Translations under genes and position numbers: made by a program
NCBI GenBank assembly: GCA_035416745.1
Contig: DAOLNV010000001.1
Span: 90,492-154,491 of the forward strand
Source: Candidatus Hydrogenedentota bacterium
GTDB taxonomy: Bacteria; Hydrogenedentota; Hydrogenedentia; Hydrogenedentales; SLHB01
DNA: 64,000 bases
Reading direction: 5' to 3'
Part shown: in pieces, positions 8,557 to 17,451 of the stretch
Numbering within the stretch: the stretch's first letter is position 1
How the letters are laid out: each line of letters opens with the position of its first letter
Notes under the pieces: generated by a model
What the model saw: only the letters and a program-made list of their open reading frames with translations
Database searches by the model: none
What the model was told of the DNA's origin: nothing

Positions 8557-10305
8557 ATGAGCGAGAGTAACGAGGGTAGCGGTTCGTTGGGGGATGCGGC
8601 GCAGAACACGGCAGAGGAGGCGGAAGGGGGCGGACAAATTCCGGTACTTGAACGGCAGGCGCCATCCTTATGCAGCACGCTGATCGGAGAGCTGTCGCCT
8701 CAGGCAGTACGAGATTTCCTGCGGTTGAGCGGCACGGGGATCCTGTATGCGCTCAGCGCCTTGTCTATTCTCTACGGCATGGGACGAATCATCGGGCCTA
8801 TCTTGGCGGCCAGCGGCAAGCTGGGGGAGACCCTTCCGTGTTTCGGGGCGCTCGAGGCGTACGAGCTGGCCGTGTTTGCCGTGCTGCTGCTCATTGTTCT
8901 GTGGCGAAAGGCGACACGGGACACAACGACCCTTATGGTCCTCGTAGCGCTGTTCATGGGGGCCAGCGGCATCACCCTGGCGACGATCGCGAACGATGGG
9001 CCGGCAATCGCAGCGGTCATCGGCGTGGCATGCCTGGCGGTGGCGTTCGCCAGAGTCTGGCTGCTTCGCGCCAAGCTGGGGGTAGTTCTTCCGAGGCTCT
9101 TTGCGGCCGGCGTGGCGGTCTTGCTGACCTGGAACTTCCTCATTTCCGCATCCATGGCTCTGACGCTTCACCGAGGGTGGCCGGGAAGCGCGCACCTGCG
9201 GCAGGTGTGGCTTGGCGGCTGGCACGTCATGCTTTTAGGGGCCGTGTTGTTGTTTCTGAGCGCGCTGGCGAGCGGTACGGGCAGCGCCCGCCGCGCGAGG
9301 CCGGATATTCCATTCCTGCGTTCGACGGGGATGGCCTGGGTTTTCGCGTTTGTGCTGGTTGGAGGCGCGATGGTGCATCAATATGCGCTGACGTACATCT
9401 TCGACGTGCGGTTTGGCTTGGGCGATTTCCTGCCCATCGCCGTGCTGGCGTGCGCGACCTTGCTGGAGGCCATGCGCGGATACGGGGTGCATGGGGGGAA
9501 GGTGGACAATGCAATCACGCTTGTGCCCATGACATTGGTTTATTTCCTTGTGCTGCAAGAGAAAATGCCGGGGAAGGCTGTTTTCCTGGCATTGCCGGAG
9601 TGGGGCCTGGGAACGCTGTTCCAGCCGTGGGCGGCGCTGGCCCTGTTCGGCGCGCTTCTATTCGTGGTTGGAGCACGCCGGCGGGATAAGGATTTGGCAG
9701 GCATTGCGCTGTTGTACGTGCCCTTCTCCGTGCTGTTCGCCGGCGCGTTGCCCGAATTGACGATTCGAACCGTGAACCCATTGGCTTTTGGCGCGTCGCT
9801 TGTGATGGTGTTGTTCGTGTTGGCGGCGTTGCACCGGTCGGTGAAGTTGGCGTTTCTGGCGCTGAGTGTTCTTGCCTTGGGCGCGGCGATTTCCGGGGGC
9901 GTGAATGAGACGGCTGCCCCGCTGTTCCCCACGTGGGTGGACGTTTTTCTGGCGGTGTTCGGTGCGGGTGCTTTGGGGCTCTATCTCGGATTTCCCCGCC
10001 ATGTTCACGTGGCGGCAGGAATTCTGGGCGCGACAGGCTTGGCGTTCGCCGCCATACACGGGCAGCCAGCCGCGATTACCTTTCCTTCCCTTGCGCTGGC
10101 GGCTGCCTTGGCCATCCTGGGCGGGCTGGCATTTTGGCGGGCGCGGAATTCCGTGCTCGCCGGGGTCCTTGCCGTGCCGCTCTTGTGGCGTGCGGCGGCA
10201 AGTGTGGGCGATGTCACCGGCTGGCATTACATCGCGCTGAGCTTTGTGTTGCTCGGGGCCGCCGCCTTTTTCAGTCTGCGGGCCAGACGGTCCAACGGGC
10301 TGTGA
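8557..10305 (+). CDS. Large polytopic membrane protein, unknown function
   Basis: About 582 aa. A polar, acidic N-terminal tail of some 45 residues is followed by roughly 15-17 hydrophobic helices filling the rest of the protein, with very short loops. No transporter motif, catalytic residue or known signature is clear to me; the style resembles DUF2157/DUF2339-type membrane proteins. ATG 8557 is preferred because GGGAGGTA (8543-8550) lies 6 bases before it; ATG 8533 has no such site. It follows the HTH gene closely and is convergent with the small CxxC gene, with an 8-bp gap between stop codons. Confidence 0.7.
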   Translation: MSESNEGSGSLGDAAQNTAEEAEGGGQIPVLERQAPSLCSTLIGELSPQAVRDFLRLSGTGILYALSALSILYGMGRIIGPILAASGKLGETLPCFGALEAYELAVFAVLLLIVLWRKATRDTTTLMVLVALFMGASGITLATIANDGPAIAAVIGVACLAVAFARVWLLRAKLGVVLPRLFAAGVAVLLTWNFLISASMALTLHRGWPGSAHLRQVWLGGWHVMLLGAVLLFLSALASGTGSARRARPDIPFLRSTGMAWVFAFVLVGGAMVHQYALTYIFDVRFGLGDFLPIAVLACATLLEAMRGYGVHGGKVDNAITLVPMTLVYFLVLQEKMPGKAVFLALPEWGLGTLFQPWAALALFGALLFVVGARRRDKDLAGIALLYVPFSVLFAGALPELTIRTVNPLAFGASLVMVLFVLAALHRSVKLAFLALSVLALGAAISGGVNETAAPLFPTWVDVFLAVFGAGALGLYLGFPRHVHVAAGILGATGLAFAAIHGQPAAITFPSLALAAALAILGGLAFWRARNSVLAGVLAVPLLWRAAASVGDVTGWHYIALSFVLLGAAAFFSLRARRSNGL

Positions 10306-10312
10306 TGGCCCC

Positions 10313-10498
10313 TCAGGGCTCGGCCTCCTTGGCCTTGTTTTCGGCCGTTTTCGGGCCGTAGAGTTCGTCATAGGCGCGACAGAAGGGACAAGTGCGTTCG
10401 ATTCGGCGCATAAGCCGGCCGTAGCTGGAATCGGGGAACTTGCGCCGGAGAATGCAGGCCGGGCATACACGGCAGACCTGGGCGAGTGCCTTTTTCAT
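10313..10498 (-). CDS. Small CxxC protein, probable zinc binder
   Basis: 61 aa and basic. Cys9, Cys12 and Cys15 near the N-terminus and Cys37, Cys40 (TCPFC) could bind one zinc ion as a compact knuckle; a charged tail (TAENKAKEAE) ends it. A strong ribosome-binding site (AAGGAGAAGGAG) sits just before the ATG at 10498, which together with the ordered cysteines argues that it is a real gene. Function unknown. It is transcribed away from the yceD-rpmF-plsX operon. Confidence 0.65.
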   Translation of the reverse strand: MKKALAQVCRVCPACILRRKFPDSSYGRLMRRIERTCPFCRAYDELYGPKTAENKAKEAEP

Positions 10499-10872
10499 AA
10501 CTCCTTCTCCTTAAGCCGTTTAGGGGCGTCGCGGTCGATTCTGTGCAGGGCCTGAACGAAGATGCTGGCTTCGTGCGCGGGAACGCGCGCGAAACCACGG
10601 GGATTAAGGGTACAACAGGTCTCAAGATGGCGCAAGGATGTGGGGCCCAACACTCACGCGTGTCGTATCGCCAGTGTCTGAAGTTGGCACAATAGCAGCC
10701 CTCTCGCCCTGCCGTTCTCATGGAGAGCGTGGAGATGCCCGAGCGCAGCTCGTGTCGAAACAGGCCCCTGAGCGGAGACTCGGGGTTTGGTCACAAAGAT
10801 TGGCCCGTTGTTTGACGGGTTATGGCGGGATTTGATAAACTATTGCGCGCTTTTTACTTGGAGGCAAGCGCC
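10499..10872. other. Divergent intergenic region, 374 bp
   Basis: No credible coding frame. It holds the ribosome-binding site of the minus-strand CxxC gene, a weak minus-strand promoter candidate (TTGCGC, 17 bp, TACCCT, in 10607-10635), and the plus-strand promoter of the yceD operon near its right end. The middle 150 bp shows nothing I can assign. Confidence 0.5.
10812..10841 (+). promoter_or_regulatory. Promoter of the yceD-rpmF-plsX-fabD-fabG operon
   Basis: TTGACG (10812-10817), 18-bp spacer and TAAACT (10836-10841), about 32 bases before the GTG start at 10873. Confidence 0.45.
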
Positions 10873-11457
10873 GTGTCCGGCTTAACAATTTTACTGTCGG
10901 CACTGGAACGTGGCGAACATGAGGTAGCCATTACGGTCCCGGAGGAGGAGCTCCGCCCCGAAGGGGCCAAAGCACTCGATATTGGGCCGACCCGTATTCA
11001 GGGCAAAATGTCTATTGTCGAGCCCCGTTATGTGTTTATCGGAACACTGACGGGGGTTTACCTCAGGCAGTGCGACCGGTGCCTTACGGAAACGGAAGTC
11101 CCATTCAAAATTGACGTTGTCTGGTCGTTTGAACACGGGACCGGAAGTGACTTCGTGGAGACCGTTTCCGGGCATGGCGACGAAGATCTCGCCAAGGACG
11201 AGAGTGAGACAGTCTTCTTCGAGGGTTCAGAGATCGACTTGTCCCGCCAGACGTGGGAGGAGCTGGTCTTGTCGGCGCCCTCGAAGACACTGTGCAAAGA
11301 AAGCTGCGCGGGGTTGTGCCCGCACTGTGGCACAGACTTGAACACGTCATCGTGTACTTGTCAGGGCAAGGAGAGCCCGAAAGATTTTGGCAATAGCGGG
11401 TTCTCGGGATTGGCGAACCTGTTTCCCGATTTGGACCCTAAACGCTCGAAGGAGTAA
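10873..11457 (+). CDS. yceD: YceD/DUF177 family protein
   Basis: 194 aa cytoplasmic protein of the DUF177 family, nearly always encoded before rpmF; in some organisms the family affects 23S rRNA accumulation. Seen here: a beta-rich N-terminal part, CDRCL (zinc-binding-type pair typical of the family), an acidic middle, and a C-terminal cysteine cluster CKESCAGLCPHCG followed by CTC. GTG 10873 is chosen because TTGGAGG (10858-10864) is 8 bases upstream; the longer frame from 10822 starts inside the promoter. Its stop codon is 4 bases before the rpmF start, and the rpmF ribosome-binding site lies inside this gene. Confidence 0.88.
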   Translation: MSGLTILLSALERGEHEVAITVPEEELRPEGAKALDIGPTRIQGKMSIVEPRYVFIGTLTGVYLRQCDRCLTETEVPFKIDVVWSFEHGTGSDFVETVSGHGDEDLAKDESETVFFEGSEIDLSRQTWEELVLSAPSKTLCKESCAGLCPHCGTDLNTSSCTCQGKESPKDFGNSGFSGLANLFPDLDPKRSKE

Positions 11458-11461
11458 GAAC

Positions 11462-11644
11462 GTGCCAGTACCAAAGAGACGCACCGGAAAGACCCGCCGC
11501 AATACGCGGCGTTCGCATCATGCGTTGACGCCGCCGAACCTCATCGAGTGCCCGAGTTGCGGCGAGCGTATCCGGCCGCACCGGGTATGCCCGAAATGCG
11601 GGCACTATAAAGAGCGCTTGTCGGTCAAGACCGGAGCCGAATAG
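11462..11644 (+). CDS. rpmF: 50S ribosomal protein L32
   Basis: Component of the large ribosomal subunit. 60 aa: MPVPKRRTGKTRRNTRRSHH is the classic basic N-terminus, followed by a zinc ribbon with Cys30, Cys33, Cys43 and Cys46 (the zinc-binding form of L32). It starts at GTG 11462 with AAGGAGT 7 bases upstream, overlapping the end of yceD. The yceD-rpmF-plsX order is one of the most conserved bacterial arrangements and links ribosome production with lipid synthesis. Confidence 0.97.
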   Translation: MPVPKRRTGKTRRNTRRSHHALTPPNLIECPSCGERIRPHRVCPKCGHYKERLSVKTGAE

Positions 11645-11746
11645 TCCATCTGGTGTCTGCACATGAGCGACGCCCGGGCCTTCGCGCCGGGCGCCGGTTT
11701 GCGCAGGCGCCATGTATCTATTGCGGCAGGGCAACAGGGATATTGC

Positions 11747-12778
11747 ATGCGAATCGCTCTCGATGCCATGGGTTCCGACCACGCTCCGGGTCCTGAAGTG
11801 CGGGGGGCTGTCGATGCCAGTCTTCAGGACGATACGGAATACGTGCTTGTGGGCGACCGGGGTCGACTCGAGGAGGCGCTCGCTCCCTACAAGCGTCGCG
11901 GGCGGGTAAACATTGTACATGCGTCGCAGACCATCCGGATGGATGATCAGCCGGTGATGGCTGTGCGCCAGAAGAAGGATTCGTCGCTGCTTGTCGCGTT
12001 GCGTCTGGTGAAGAACGGCGAGGCCGACGCGTGCGTGAGCGCGGGAAACACGGGAGCGGTAATGGTGGCCGCCCGGACGATCCTGGGTCCCATCCGGGGG
12101 GTCACGCGTTCCGCCATCTGCCAAACGGTTCCCACCATCAAGAAGCCCGTTCTTCTGATTGACCTGGGCGCCAATGTTGATTGTACGGCGCGCCAGCTTT
12201 GCGATTTCGCCGAAATGGGCATGCTTTACATGGAGCACGTGCTGCGCCGCAAGAATCCCCGCGTGGGCCTGCTCAACATCGGCGAGGAACACGTCAAGGG
12301 CAATGACTTGGCGAAAGCCGTCCACCGGAATCTGAGCGCCTCGGGACATATCAACTTCATCGGCAACATCGAGCCCAGGGCCATCTACAACGGTGATGCC
12401 GACGTGGTCGTGTGCGACGGATTCGTGGGCAACGTGGTGCTGAAAACCACGGAAGCCACGGCTGCCCTGATCAAGAACCGGCTTTACCGCGAACTGATGT
12501 CCACGTGGCTGAGCAAGATTGGGGTGCTCTTCAGCATGGGGGCGTACCGGCGTCTCAGGCGTGAAACCGACCCCAACAACTATTCGGGAGCGCCTCTGTT
12601 GGGGGTGAAAGGCGTCGTTATCATTCTGCACGGTTCGTGTTCGTCGCAGGGGGTGAAGAACTCATTGCTGGGAGCGCGGCGGGCCGTGCGCGCGCGCATC
12701 AACGAGCATATCCGCAACGGGATCGAGATCCTGCGCAATACCGAAGCCCATCTGCATGCACAGGAGTCGAACCCATGA
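11747..12778 (+). CDS. plsX: Phosphate acyltransferase PlsX
   Basis: Peripheral membrane enzyme converting acyl-ACP and phosphate to acyl-phosphate, the first step of phospholipid synthesis with PlsY. 343 aa. Family segments MRIALDAMGSDHAP, SAGNTGAVM, LIDLGANVDC, GNDLAK, FIGNIEPR and VVCDGFVGNVVLKT are all present. ATG 11747 begins the conserved RIALDAMG; the frame extends upstream but without similarity. A GC-rich hairpin region in the 102 bp after rpmF may modulate read-through. The last codons overlap the fabD ATG (ATGA). Confidence 0.97.
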   Translation: MRIALDAMGSDHAPGPEVRGAVDASLQDDTEYVLVGDRGRLEEALAPYKRRGRVNIVHASQTIRMDDQPVMAVRQKKDSSLLVALRLVKNGEADACVSAGNTGAVMVAARTILGPIRGVTRSAICQTVPTIKKPVLLIDLGANVDCTARQLCDFAEMGMLYMEHVLRRKNPRVGLLNIGEEHVKGNDLAKAVHRNLSASGHINFIGNIEPRAIYNGDADVVVCDGFVGNVVLKTTEATAALIKNRLYRELMSTWLSKIGVLFSMGAYRRLRRETDPNNYSGAPLLGVKGVVIILHGSCSSQGVKNSLLGARRAVRARINEHIRNGIEILRNTEAHLHAQESNP

Positions 12779-13668
12779 CCGCCTTTCTTTTTCCTGGTCA
12801 GGGAAGTCAAATGCCCGGCATGGGCGCCGATTTCTATGAGTCGAGCGAGAGTGCCCGGGCCGTTTTTGACCGGGCGGCGGCGATGATGGGAGAAGGCTGG
12901 CTCGACACAGTGTTTCGCGGCACCGACGCGGAGCTGGCCGATACGCGCATGGCGCAGCCGGCGTTGTTGACGGCCGAAGCGGCCATCGCCGCCCATCTGA
13001 AAGCTCATGGCATAACGCCTTCTCTGTGCGCCGGCCACAGTCTGGGCGAGTATTCGGCGCTGGTTGCGGCGGACGCGCTGTCTTTCGAAGAGGCTTTCCG
13101 GCTGGTGCGGGAGCGCGCGCGGGTGATGTCGGAGAATGTGCCCGACGGGGCCATGGCGGCGGTGCTGGGTCTCGATGCGGGCGCCATCGAATCCCTCCTG
13201 CCCGAGGGCGCGCAGGTGGCCAATTATAACGGCCCCGGACAGACCATCATCTCAGGAACCGCAGCAGCCATGGAGGCGGCCGAACACGCCTTGAAAGATG
13301 CGGGAGCGAAACGCATCATGCGCCTGAATGTATCCGGCCCGTTTCACTCGAAGTACATGTGCGAGGCGCGGGACGCCTTCCGCGGCATCCTGGAGAGGGC
13401 CGTCCTGAACGCGCCGGCGACCCGGTTCGTATCGTCCGTAAGCGGGCATGAGGAGACCGAGCCGGAGCGTATACGAAAACTGTTGGGCGAGCAGCTCTGC
13501 GCGCCGGTGCGGTGGACGGACGTCATGGCCGCGATCGGTCCTGTCGAAGCGCTCGAGGTGGGGCCCGGGCGCGTACTGCAGGGTCTTGCCAAACGCACGG
13601 ACAAGGCGCCGTCCGTCATGCCCGCCGGCACGCTCGAATCGGCCGAGGCTCTGAAAGGAACGCAATGA
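12775..13668 (+). CDS. fabD: Malonyl-CoA:ACP transacylase
   Basis: Loads malonate from CoA onto acyl carrier protein for fatty acid elongation. 297 aa. FPGQGSQ at 6-12, active-site Ser89 in GHSLGEY, His190 in SGPFHSKYM, and the Gln/Arg-type FabD core are visible. The ATG overlaps the plsX stop by 4 bp and its own stop overlaps the fabG start by 4 bp, so translation is probably coupled. fabH, which usually lies between plsX and fabD, is absent. Confidence 0.97.
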   Translation: MTAFLFPGQGSQMPGMGADFYESSESARAVFDRAAAMMGEGWLDTVFRGTDAELADTRMAQPALLTAEAAIAAHLKAHGITPSLCAGHSLGEYSALVAADALSFEEAFRLVRERARVMSENVPDGAMAAVLGLDAGAIESLLPEGAQVANYNGPGQTIISGTAAAMEAAEHALKDAGAKRIMRLNVSGPFHSKYMCEARDAFRGILERAVLNAPATRFVSSVSGHEETEPERIRKLLGEQLCAPVRWTDVMAAIGPVEALEVGPGRVLQGLAKRTDKAPSVMPAGTLESAEALKGTQ

Positions 13669-14402
13669 GCGAATTCGAGGGGAAAGTTGTTCTGGTGACC
13701 GGAGGCACGCGGGGCATTGGCCGGGCATGCGCCGAGTATTTTTCGAACAGGGGCGCCAAGGTGGCGTTGTGCGGACGCACTATCGACACGGCTACGGCCG
13801 CTGCCGAAGATATCGGGGGCGATACCCGCGCATTCCAGGCCGATATGGGGGACCCGGAGGCGCCCGCGGCGCTCGTGTCGGCGGTTGAGCAAGCGATCGG
13901 GCCCGTGGCGATTCTGGTTAACAACGCCGGTCTCGCTCGTGACACCCTGCTCATGCGCATGAAAGACGACGACTGGGCGCAGGTCATCGATGCGAACCTG
14001 ACCGGGGTGTTCCGCTGCTGCCGGGCGGTGGTGCGCGGCATGATGAAACAGCGCTGGGGGCGTATCATCAACATCTCGAGCGTTATCGGACTCGCCGGGC
14101 AGGCCGGCCAGGCCAATTACGCCGCGTCGAAAGCGGGCCTTCTGGGCCTCACCAAATCGCTGGCCCGCGAACTCGGCTCGCGCAACATCACCGTCAACGC
14201 GGTTGCGCCGGGACTCATTGACACCGAGATGACCGCGGTGATTCAGGGCGAGCAGCGTGAAGCGGTGTTGGCACGGATTCCCCTCGGGCGCGCGGGTACG
14301 CCTCAGGAAGTCGCGGGCCTCGTCGGTTATCTCGCCTCGGATGCCGCCGCCTACATTACCGGCGCCACCATCACCATCGACGGCGGCCTGATAATGCATT
14401 AA
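13665..14402 (+). CDS. fabG: 3-oxoacyl-ACP reductase
   Basis: NADPH-dependent reduction of 3-ketoacyl-ACP in fatty acid synthesis. 245 aa short-chain dehydrogenase. TGGTRGIG at 12-19, NNAG at 86-89, Ser139, Tyr152 and Lys156 form the catalytic set, and the C-terminus ITGATITIDGGLIMH is typical of FabG. It is translationally coupled to fabD. The operon stops here: no acpP or fabF follows, and the next gene (lptB) is convergent with a 35-bp gap. Confidence 0.96.
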   Translation: MSEFEGKVVLVTGGTRGIGRACAEYFSNRGAKVALCGRTIDTATAAAEDIGGDTRAFQADMGDPEAPAALVSAVEQAIGPVAILVNNAGLARDTLLMRMKDDDWAQVIDANLTGVFRCCRAVVRGMMKQRWGRIINISSVIGLAGQAGQANYAASKAGLLGLTKSLARELGSRNITVNAVAPGLIDTEMTAVIQGEQREAVLARIPLGRAGTPQEVAGLVGYLASDAAAYITGATITIDGGLIMH

Positions 14403-14437
14403 AGGCCGGCCGGACCCGCCGGAGACAAGGGCTTCCT

Positions 14438-15199
14438 CTATTTCGCTTCGCCGTCGAAATCCATCTTGAACCGTTCGCCGAGGTAGGTGCGGCGGGCGAT
14501 GGGGTTTTCGGCGATTTCGCGGGGCGTGCCGGCTACGCTGATGCTGCCTTCGCTGATGATGTAGGCGCGGTCGGTTATCTCGAGGGTTTCACGGACGTTG
14601 TGGTCGGTGATGAGGACGCCGATCCCGCTCTTCTTGAGCTGGGCGACGGTTTCCTGGAGGTCGGCCACGGCAATGGGGTCGATGCCGGCGAACGGCTCGT
14701 CGAGCAGGAAGACTTTGGGGCTGGTGACGAGTGCGCGACAGATCTCCGTGCGGCGCCGCTCTCCGCCCGACAGGGTATAGGCTGGGTTGTCGGCCACGTG
14801 GGTAATGCCCATTTCGTCGAGGAGAGCGTCGGCCCGGGCTCTACGCTCGCCGGAGGTCATCGGCAAGTACTCCATGATGGCGAGGAGGTTCTGGCGCACC
14901 GTGAGTTTGCGGAACACCGACGGTTCCTGGGGAAGGTAGGCCATGCCTTCGCGGGCCCGGCGGTACATAGGGAGCCTGGTTACATCCCGCTCCTGGAAAT
15001 AGATGCGTCCGGCGTTGGGCCGCAAGAGTCCCACGATCATACGGAAGGTGGTGGTCTTTCCGGCGCCGTTGGGACCCAGCAATCCCACGATTTCGCCGGG
15101 ATTCAATTCGATGCAGACATCCCGCACGACCACGCGGCGCTTGAACTGTTTAACAAGCCCGTCGGTTCGCAACAAGACGTGATTGGTGGTTTCGGACAC
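14438..15199 (-). CDS. lptB: LPS export ABC transporter ATP-binding protein LptB
   Basis: Cytoplasmic ATPase of the LptB2FG complex that extracts LPS from the inner membrane. 253 aa. Walker [10 protein letters not shown] at 42-50, signature LSGGERRR at 143-150, Walker B VFLLDEP at 163-169, followed by FAGIDPIAV, which is diagnostic for LptB. The last gene of the minus-strand run nadC-birA-coaX-lptC-lptA-lptB, 22 bases after the LptA-like gene. LptFG and LptD are not in the window. Confidence 0.96.
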   Translation of the reverse strand: MSETTNHVLLRTDGLVKQFKRRVVVRDVCIELNPGEIVGLLGPNGAGKTTTFRMIVGLLRPNAGRIYFQERDVTRLPMYRRAREGMAYLPQEPSVFRKLTVRQNLLAIMEYLPMTSGERRARADALLDEMGITHVADNPAYTLSGGERRRTEICRALVTSPKVFLLDEPFAGIDPIAVADLQETVAQLKKSGIGVLITDHNVRETLEITDRAYIISEGSISVAGTPREIAENPIARRTYLGERFKMDFDGEAK

Positions 15200-15221
15200 G
15201 CAACGTTCCTCGTGACTGGGA

Positions 15222-16100
15222 CTACTGGGCGGCCTTCTGAGCGACGAACTTCGGGAAGGCCGCTTCGAACAGGCCGCGGTTCAGCTTGATGAGCTCGGGG
15301 CCGGATTCCGGTTTCGCATTGACCAGAGCCTGGACAGGTTCGGGCAGCGCCACGCCTTGCCATGCGGCCGCATCGTAGAAGTCTTTTCTCTGAAGCGCCT
15401 TGTTGAGCTGCCCGACGAAGTCTTTTTTCATGTCGGGGGTCAACTGGGCGTCGGGCGCGAGCGCGTTAAACTGGGCCCGGGCGTCTTCCGGCAACAGGGA
15501 GATCAGACGCTTGCCGGGAGAGGGGGCGTCGGCGGCAGCCTGTGCTTTGATGGCGGGAATGATTCCCTGCCAATCTTTCACGTCGGCAACCGTGAGGAGC
15601 ATGGGGTCGGCGGGTTCTGCTTCTCCCCCCACGCCTTCGAGCGACATGTTGGTCATGGTCATGTCGTCCATTTCGATGCCGCCGTCTTCCAGGTTATAGG
15701 TGAACCTCGACGCGGAGACCCCTTGGAACTGTTCGGAATCGATGTTTACCTGGTCCGTGAAGACCAGCGTATCGGCTGCCAAGTCCAGCACGGCTGTTTG
15801 CGAGGAGATGGCGCCGATTTCTCCTTCGACATTTACGTTGCCCGTCAGATCGACTTTCTGGGGCTGTTCGCCCGGCTGCCATTCGAATACGATCTCGTTA
15901 GCCTTGATGTCGAGGGGTTTTTCTCCGGTGTTCCTGGGGAACAGCGTCAGGGCGACGCCCCCCTGCATATGCCAGCGTCCCTCGGCGATCTTGACCTTTG
16001 GCGCTTTGGTGATGCTCATACGGTCGAACTTCATCTCGCCTGCCTGGGCCATGGCCGCCAAGGTTATCGCGAGCGCGAATACCAGCATCCGCTTCTTCAT
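15222..16100 (-). CDS. lptA: LptA/OstA-like periplasmic protein with long C-terminal extension
   Basis: Likely periplasmic bridge component for LPS transport. 292 aa. Residues 1-20 are a signal peptide ([20 protein letters not shown]). Residues about 25-160 have the repeating short beta-strand pattern of the OstA/LptA fold ([56 protein letters not shown]). Residues about 165-292 are an extra, mostly helical, Ala/Pro/Lys-rich region not found in the 185-aa E. coli LptA. The assignment rests on fold pattern and on its place between lptC and lptB; the ATG overlaps the lptC stop by 4 bp. Confidence 0.78.
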   Translation of the reverse strand: MKKRMLVFALAITLAAMAQAGEMKFDRMSITKAPKVKIAEGRWHMQGGVALTLFPRNTGEKPLDIKANEIVFEWQPGEQPQKVDLTGNVNVEGEIGAISSQTAVLDLAADTLVFTDQVNIDSEQFQGVSASRFTYNLEDGGIEMDDMTMTNMSLEGVGGEAEPADPMLLTVADVKDWQGIIPAIKAQAAADAPSPGKRLISLLPEDARAQFNALAPDAQLTPDMKKDFVGQLNKALQRKDFYDAAAWQGVALPEPVQALVNAKPESGPELIKLNRGLFEAAFPKFVAQKAAQ

Positions 16101-16678
16101 GATTCACTTCTCCCTGCCAGTGTCACGTCGCCCGTCAGGTTGTCGAGCAACAATGCGTCTTCGTCCGCGTGAAACTCGAGATTGTCTGCGCTCAATTGGG
16201 TTCCTTCGTCGGTGATATGCACGGGTTTTTCCGTCTTTGCCATTCGTTCCTCGTCGCGCCAGACCAGGTCCTGCATGTCGATCCGCATCGTTCCGCGCTC
16301 AAGAACCACGTTTCCTTCCATAGTAGCGGTTTTTGTTTCCTGGTCAAAGCGGCCGCGTTCCGCCCCTATTGTGGTCAGCAGGTTATCGCGGCCGTAAATC
16401 TCGGCTTCCACCTGTTCGAGGACGGCCATCCCCTCGATAGTGATCGACACTCTGGGCGTGCGCATCACGAAGGACGGCCGTGGCTCGACCCCGCCCGGAG
16501 CGGCCCGGTAAAAGAAGAACTCGGTCATCTGGGCATTGGCGGCGGGCGGCAGCGCGGCATCATCCGAGGCGGCTGCAACAGGCGGCTGGGGCGGTTGGGG
16601 CGGCGGCTGTTTCGAGCCGCAAGACGTCAACGCGGCGCCCGCGGCACATACCATGATGATAAGCAGGTGCGGCTTCAT
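16097..16678 (-). CDS. lptC: LptC-family LPS transport lipoprotein
   Basis: 193 aa. The N-terminus MKPHLLIIMVCAAGAALTSCGSKQ carries a lipobox (LTSC), so it is a lipoprotein rather than the TM-anchored LptC of E. coli. A Pro/Gln linker precedes a beta-rich OstA-like domain (LTTIGAERGRFDQETKTATMEGNVVLERG, QLSADNLEFHADEDALLL) with the strand spacing of LptC/LptA. It overlaps coaX and the LptA-like gene by 4 bp on each side. An LptA-type role is possible; the order favours LptC. Confidence 0.8.
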   Translation of the reverse strand: MKPHLLIIMVCAAGAALTSCGSKQPPPQPPQPPVAAASDDAALPPAANAQMTEFFFYRAAPGGVEPRPSFVMRTPRVSITIEGMAVLEQVEAEIYGRDNLLTTIGAERGRFDQETKTATMEGNVVLERGTMRIDMQDLVWRDEERMAKTEKPVHITDEGTQLSADNLEFHADEDALLLDNLTGDVTLAGRSES

Positions 16679-17451
16679 GCGGCGCCTTTTCGGTTTTTCA
16701 GAAACACGGCCCGGAGTCCCTTCAAGGTGAGGTGGGGGTCGACATAGTCAATGCGGGTGGCGATGCCGGCCACCAGTTCCGCGAATCCGCCGGTGGCCAG
16801 AACGAGGGGCTTGTCGCCCATCTCGGCGGTCATGCGCAGGATGAGGCCGTCGACCAAATCGGCATAGCCATAGGTCAGGCCCGAGCGAATGTGGTCGATG
16901 GTGTTTTTCCCGATAACATGGGGCGGGCGGATGATCTCGACGCTGGGGAGTTTCGCGCATTTCTCGAAGAGAGCGTCGGCCCCCGTCTTGATGCCGGGGA
17001 CAATGATGCCGCCCCGGTACTCGCTCTGAGCGGTGATCGCGTCGAACGTGGTCGCCGTGCCGAAATCGATAACGATGAGGGGTCCCTTGTGTTCTTCAAG
17101 CGCCCCGACGGCGTTGACGATGCGGTCGGCCCCGACTTCCTTCGGGTTGTCGACCTGAATCACGAGTCCGGTCTTGATGCCCGGCTCGACGAAGACCAGC
17201 TCGGCGCCGAAATGACCGGCGCACAGGTCCATAAGCGCGGCGTTCAAAGAGGGTACCACGCTTGATACGCAGCACCCGTTGACGGCCTCTGGCTCAAGGC
17301 CTTCCGCTTGCAGCAACATGGTGAGGAACACGCGCAATTCGTCGCTGGTCTGGTAATTGCCCGAGATGCTGCGCCAATGGGCGCGCAGCTCGGGTCCTTC
17401 GTACAGGCCAATGGCGGTGACCGTGTTTCCGACATCCATCACGAGCAGCAT
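16675..17451 (-). CDS. coaX: Type III pantothenate kinase
   Basis: Phosphorylates pantothenate, the first step of CoA synthesis; type III enzymes need a monovalent cation. 258 aa, ASKHA fold. MLLVMDVGNT with Asp6 is the phosphate-1 motif, GADRIVNAVGA and VIDFGTATTFDAI are the adenosine/pantothenate-side motifs, and GGIIVPGIKTGADALFEKCAKLP and ATGGFAEL close the fold. The start overlaps birA by 13 bp, a birA-coaX order common in bacteria. Confidence 0.95.
   Translation of the reverse strand: MLLVMDVGNTVTAIGLYEGPELRAHWRSISGNYQTSDELRVFLTMLLQAEGLEPEAVNGCCVSSVVPSLNAALMDLCAGHFGAELVFVEPGIKTGLVIQVDNPKEVGADRIVNAVGALEEHKGPLIVIDFGTATTFDAITAQSEYRGGIIVPGIKTGADALFEKCAKLPSVEIIRPPHVIGKNTIDHIRSGLTYGYADLVDGLILRMTAEMGDKPLVLATGGFAELVAGIATRIDYVDPHLTLKGLRAVFLKNRKGAA

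Noticed and set aside
10684..10699. TTGGCAC...AGC with GG-N10-GC spacing upstream of yceD
   Set aside because: The -12 TTGC is missing, and a sigma-70 promoter is better placed; not called sigma-54.
11438..12631. 397-aa minus-strand frame opposite plsX
   Set aside because: plsX is clear on the plus strand; this frame is a GC-codon shadow.
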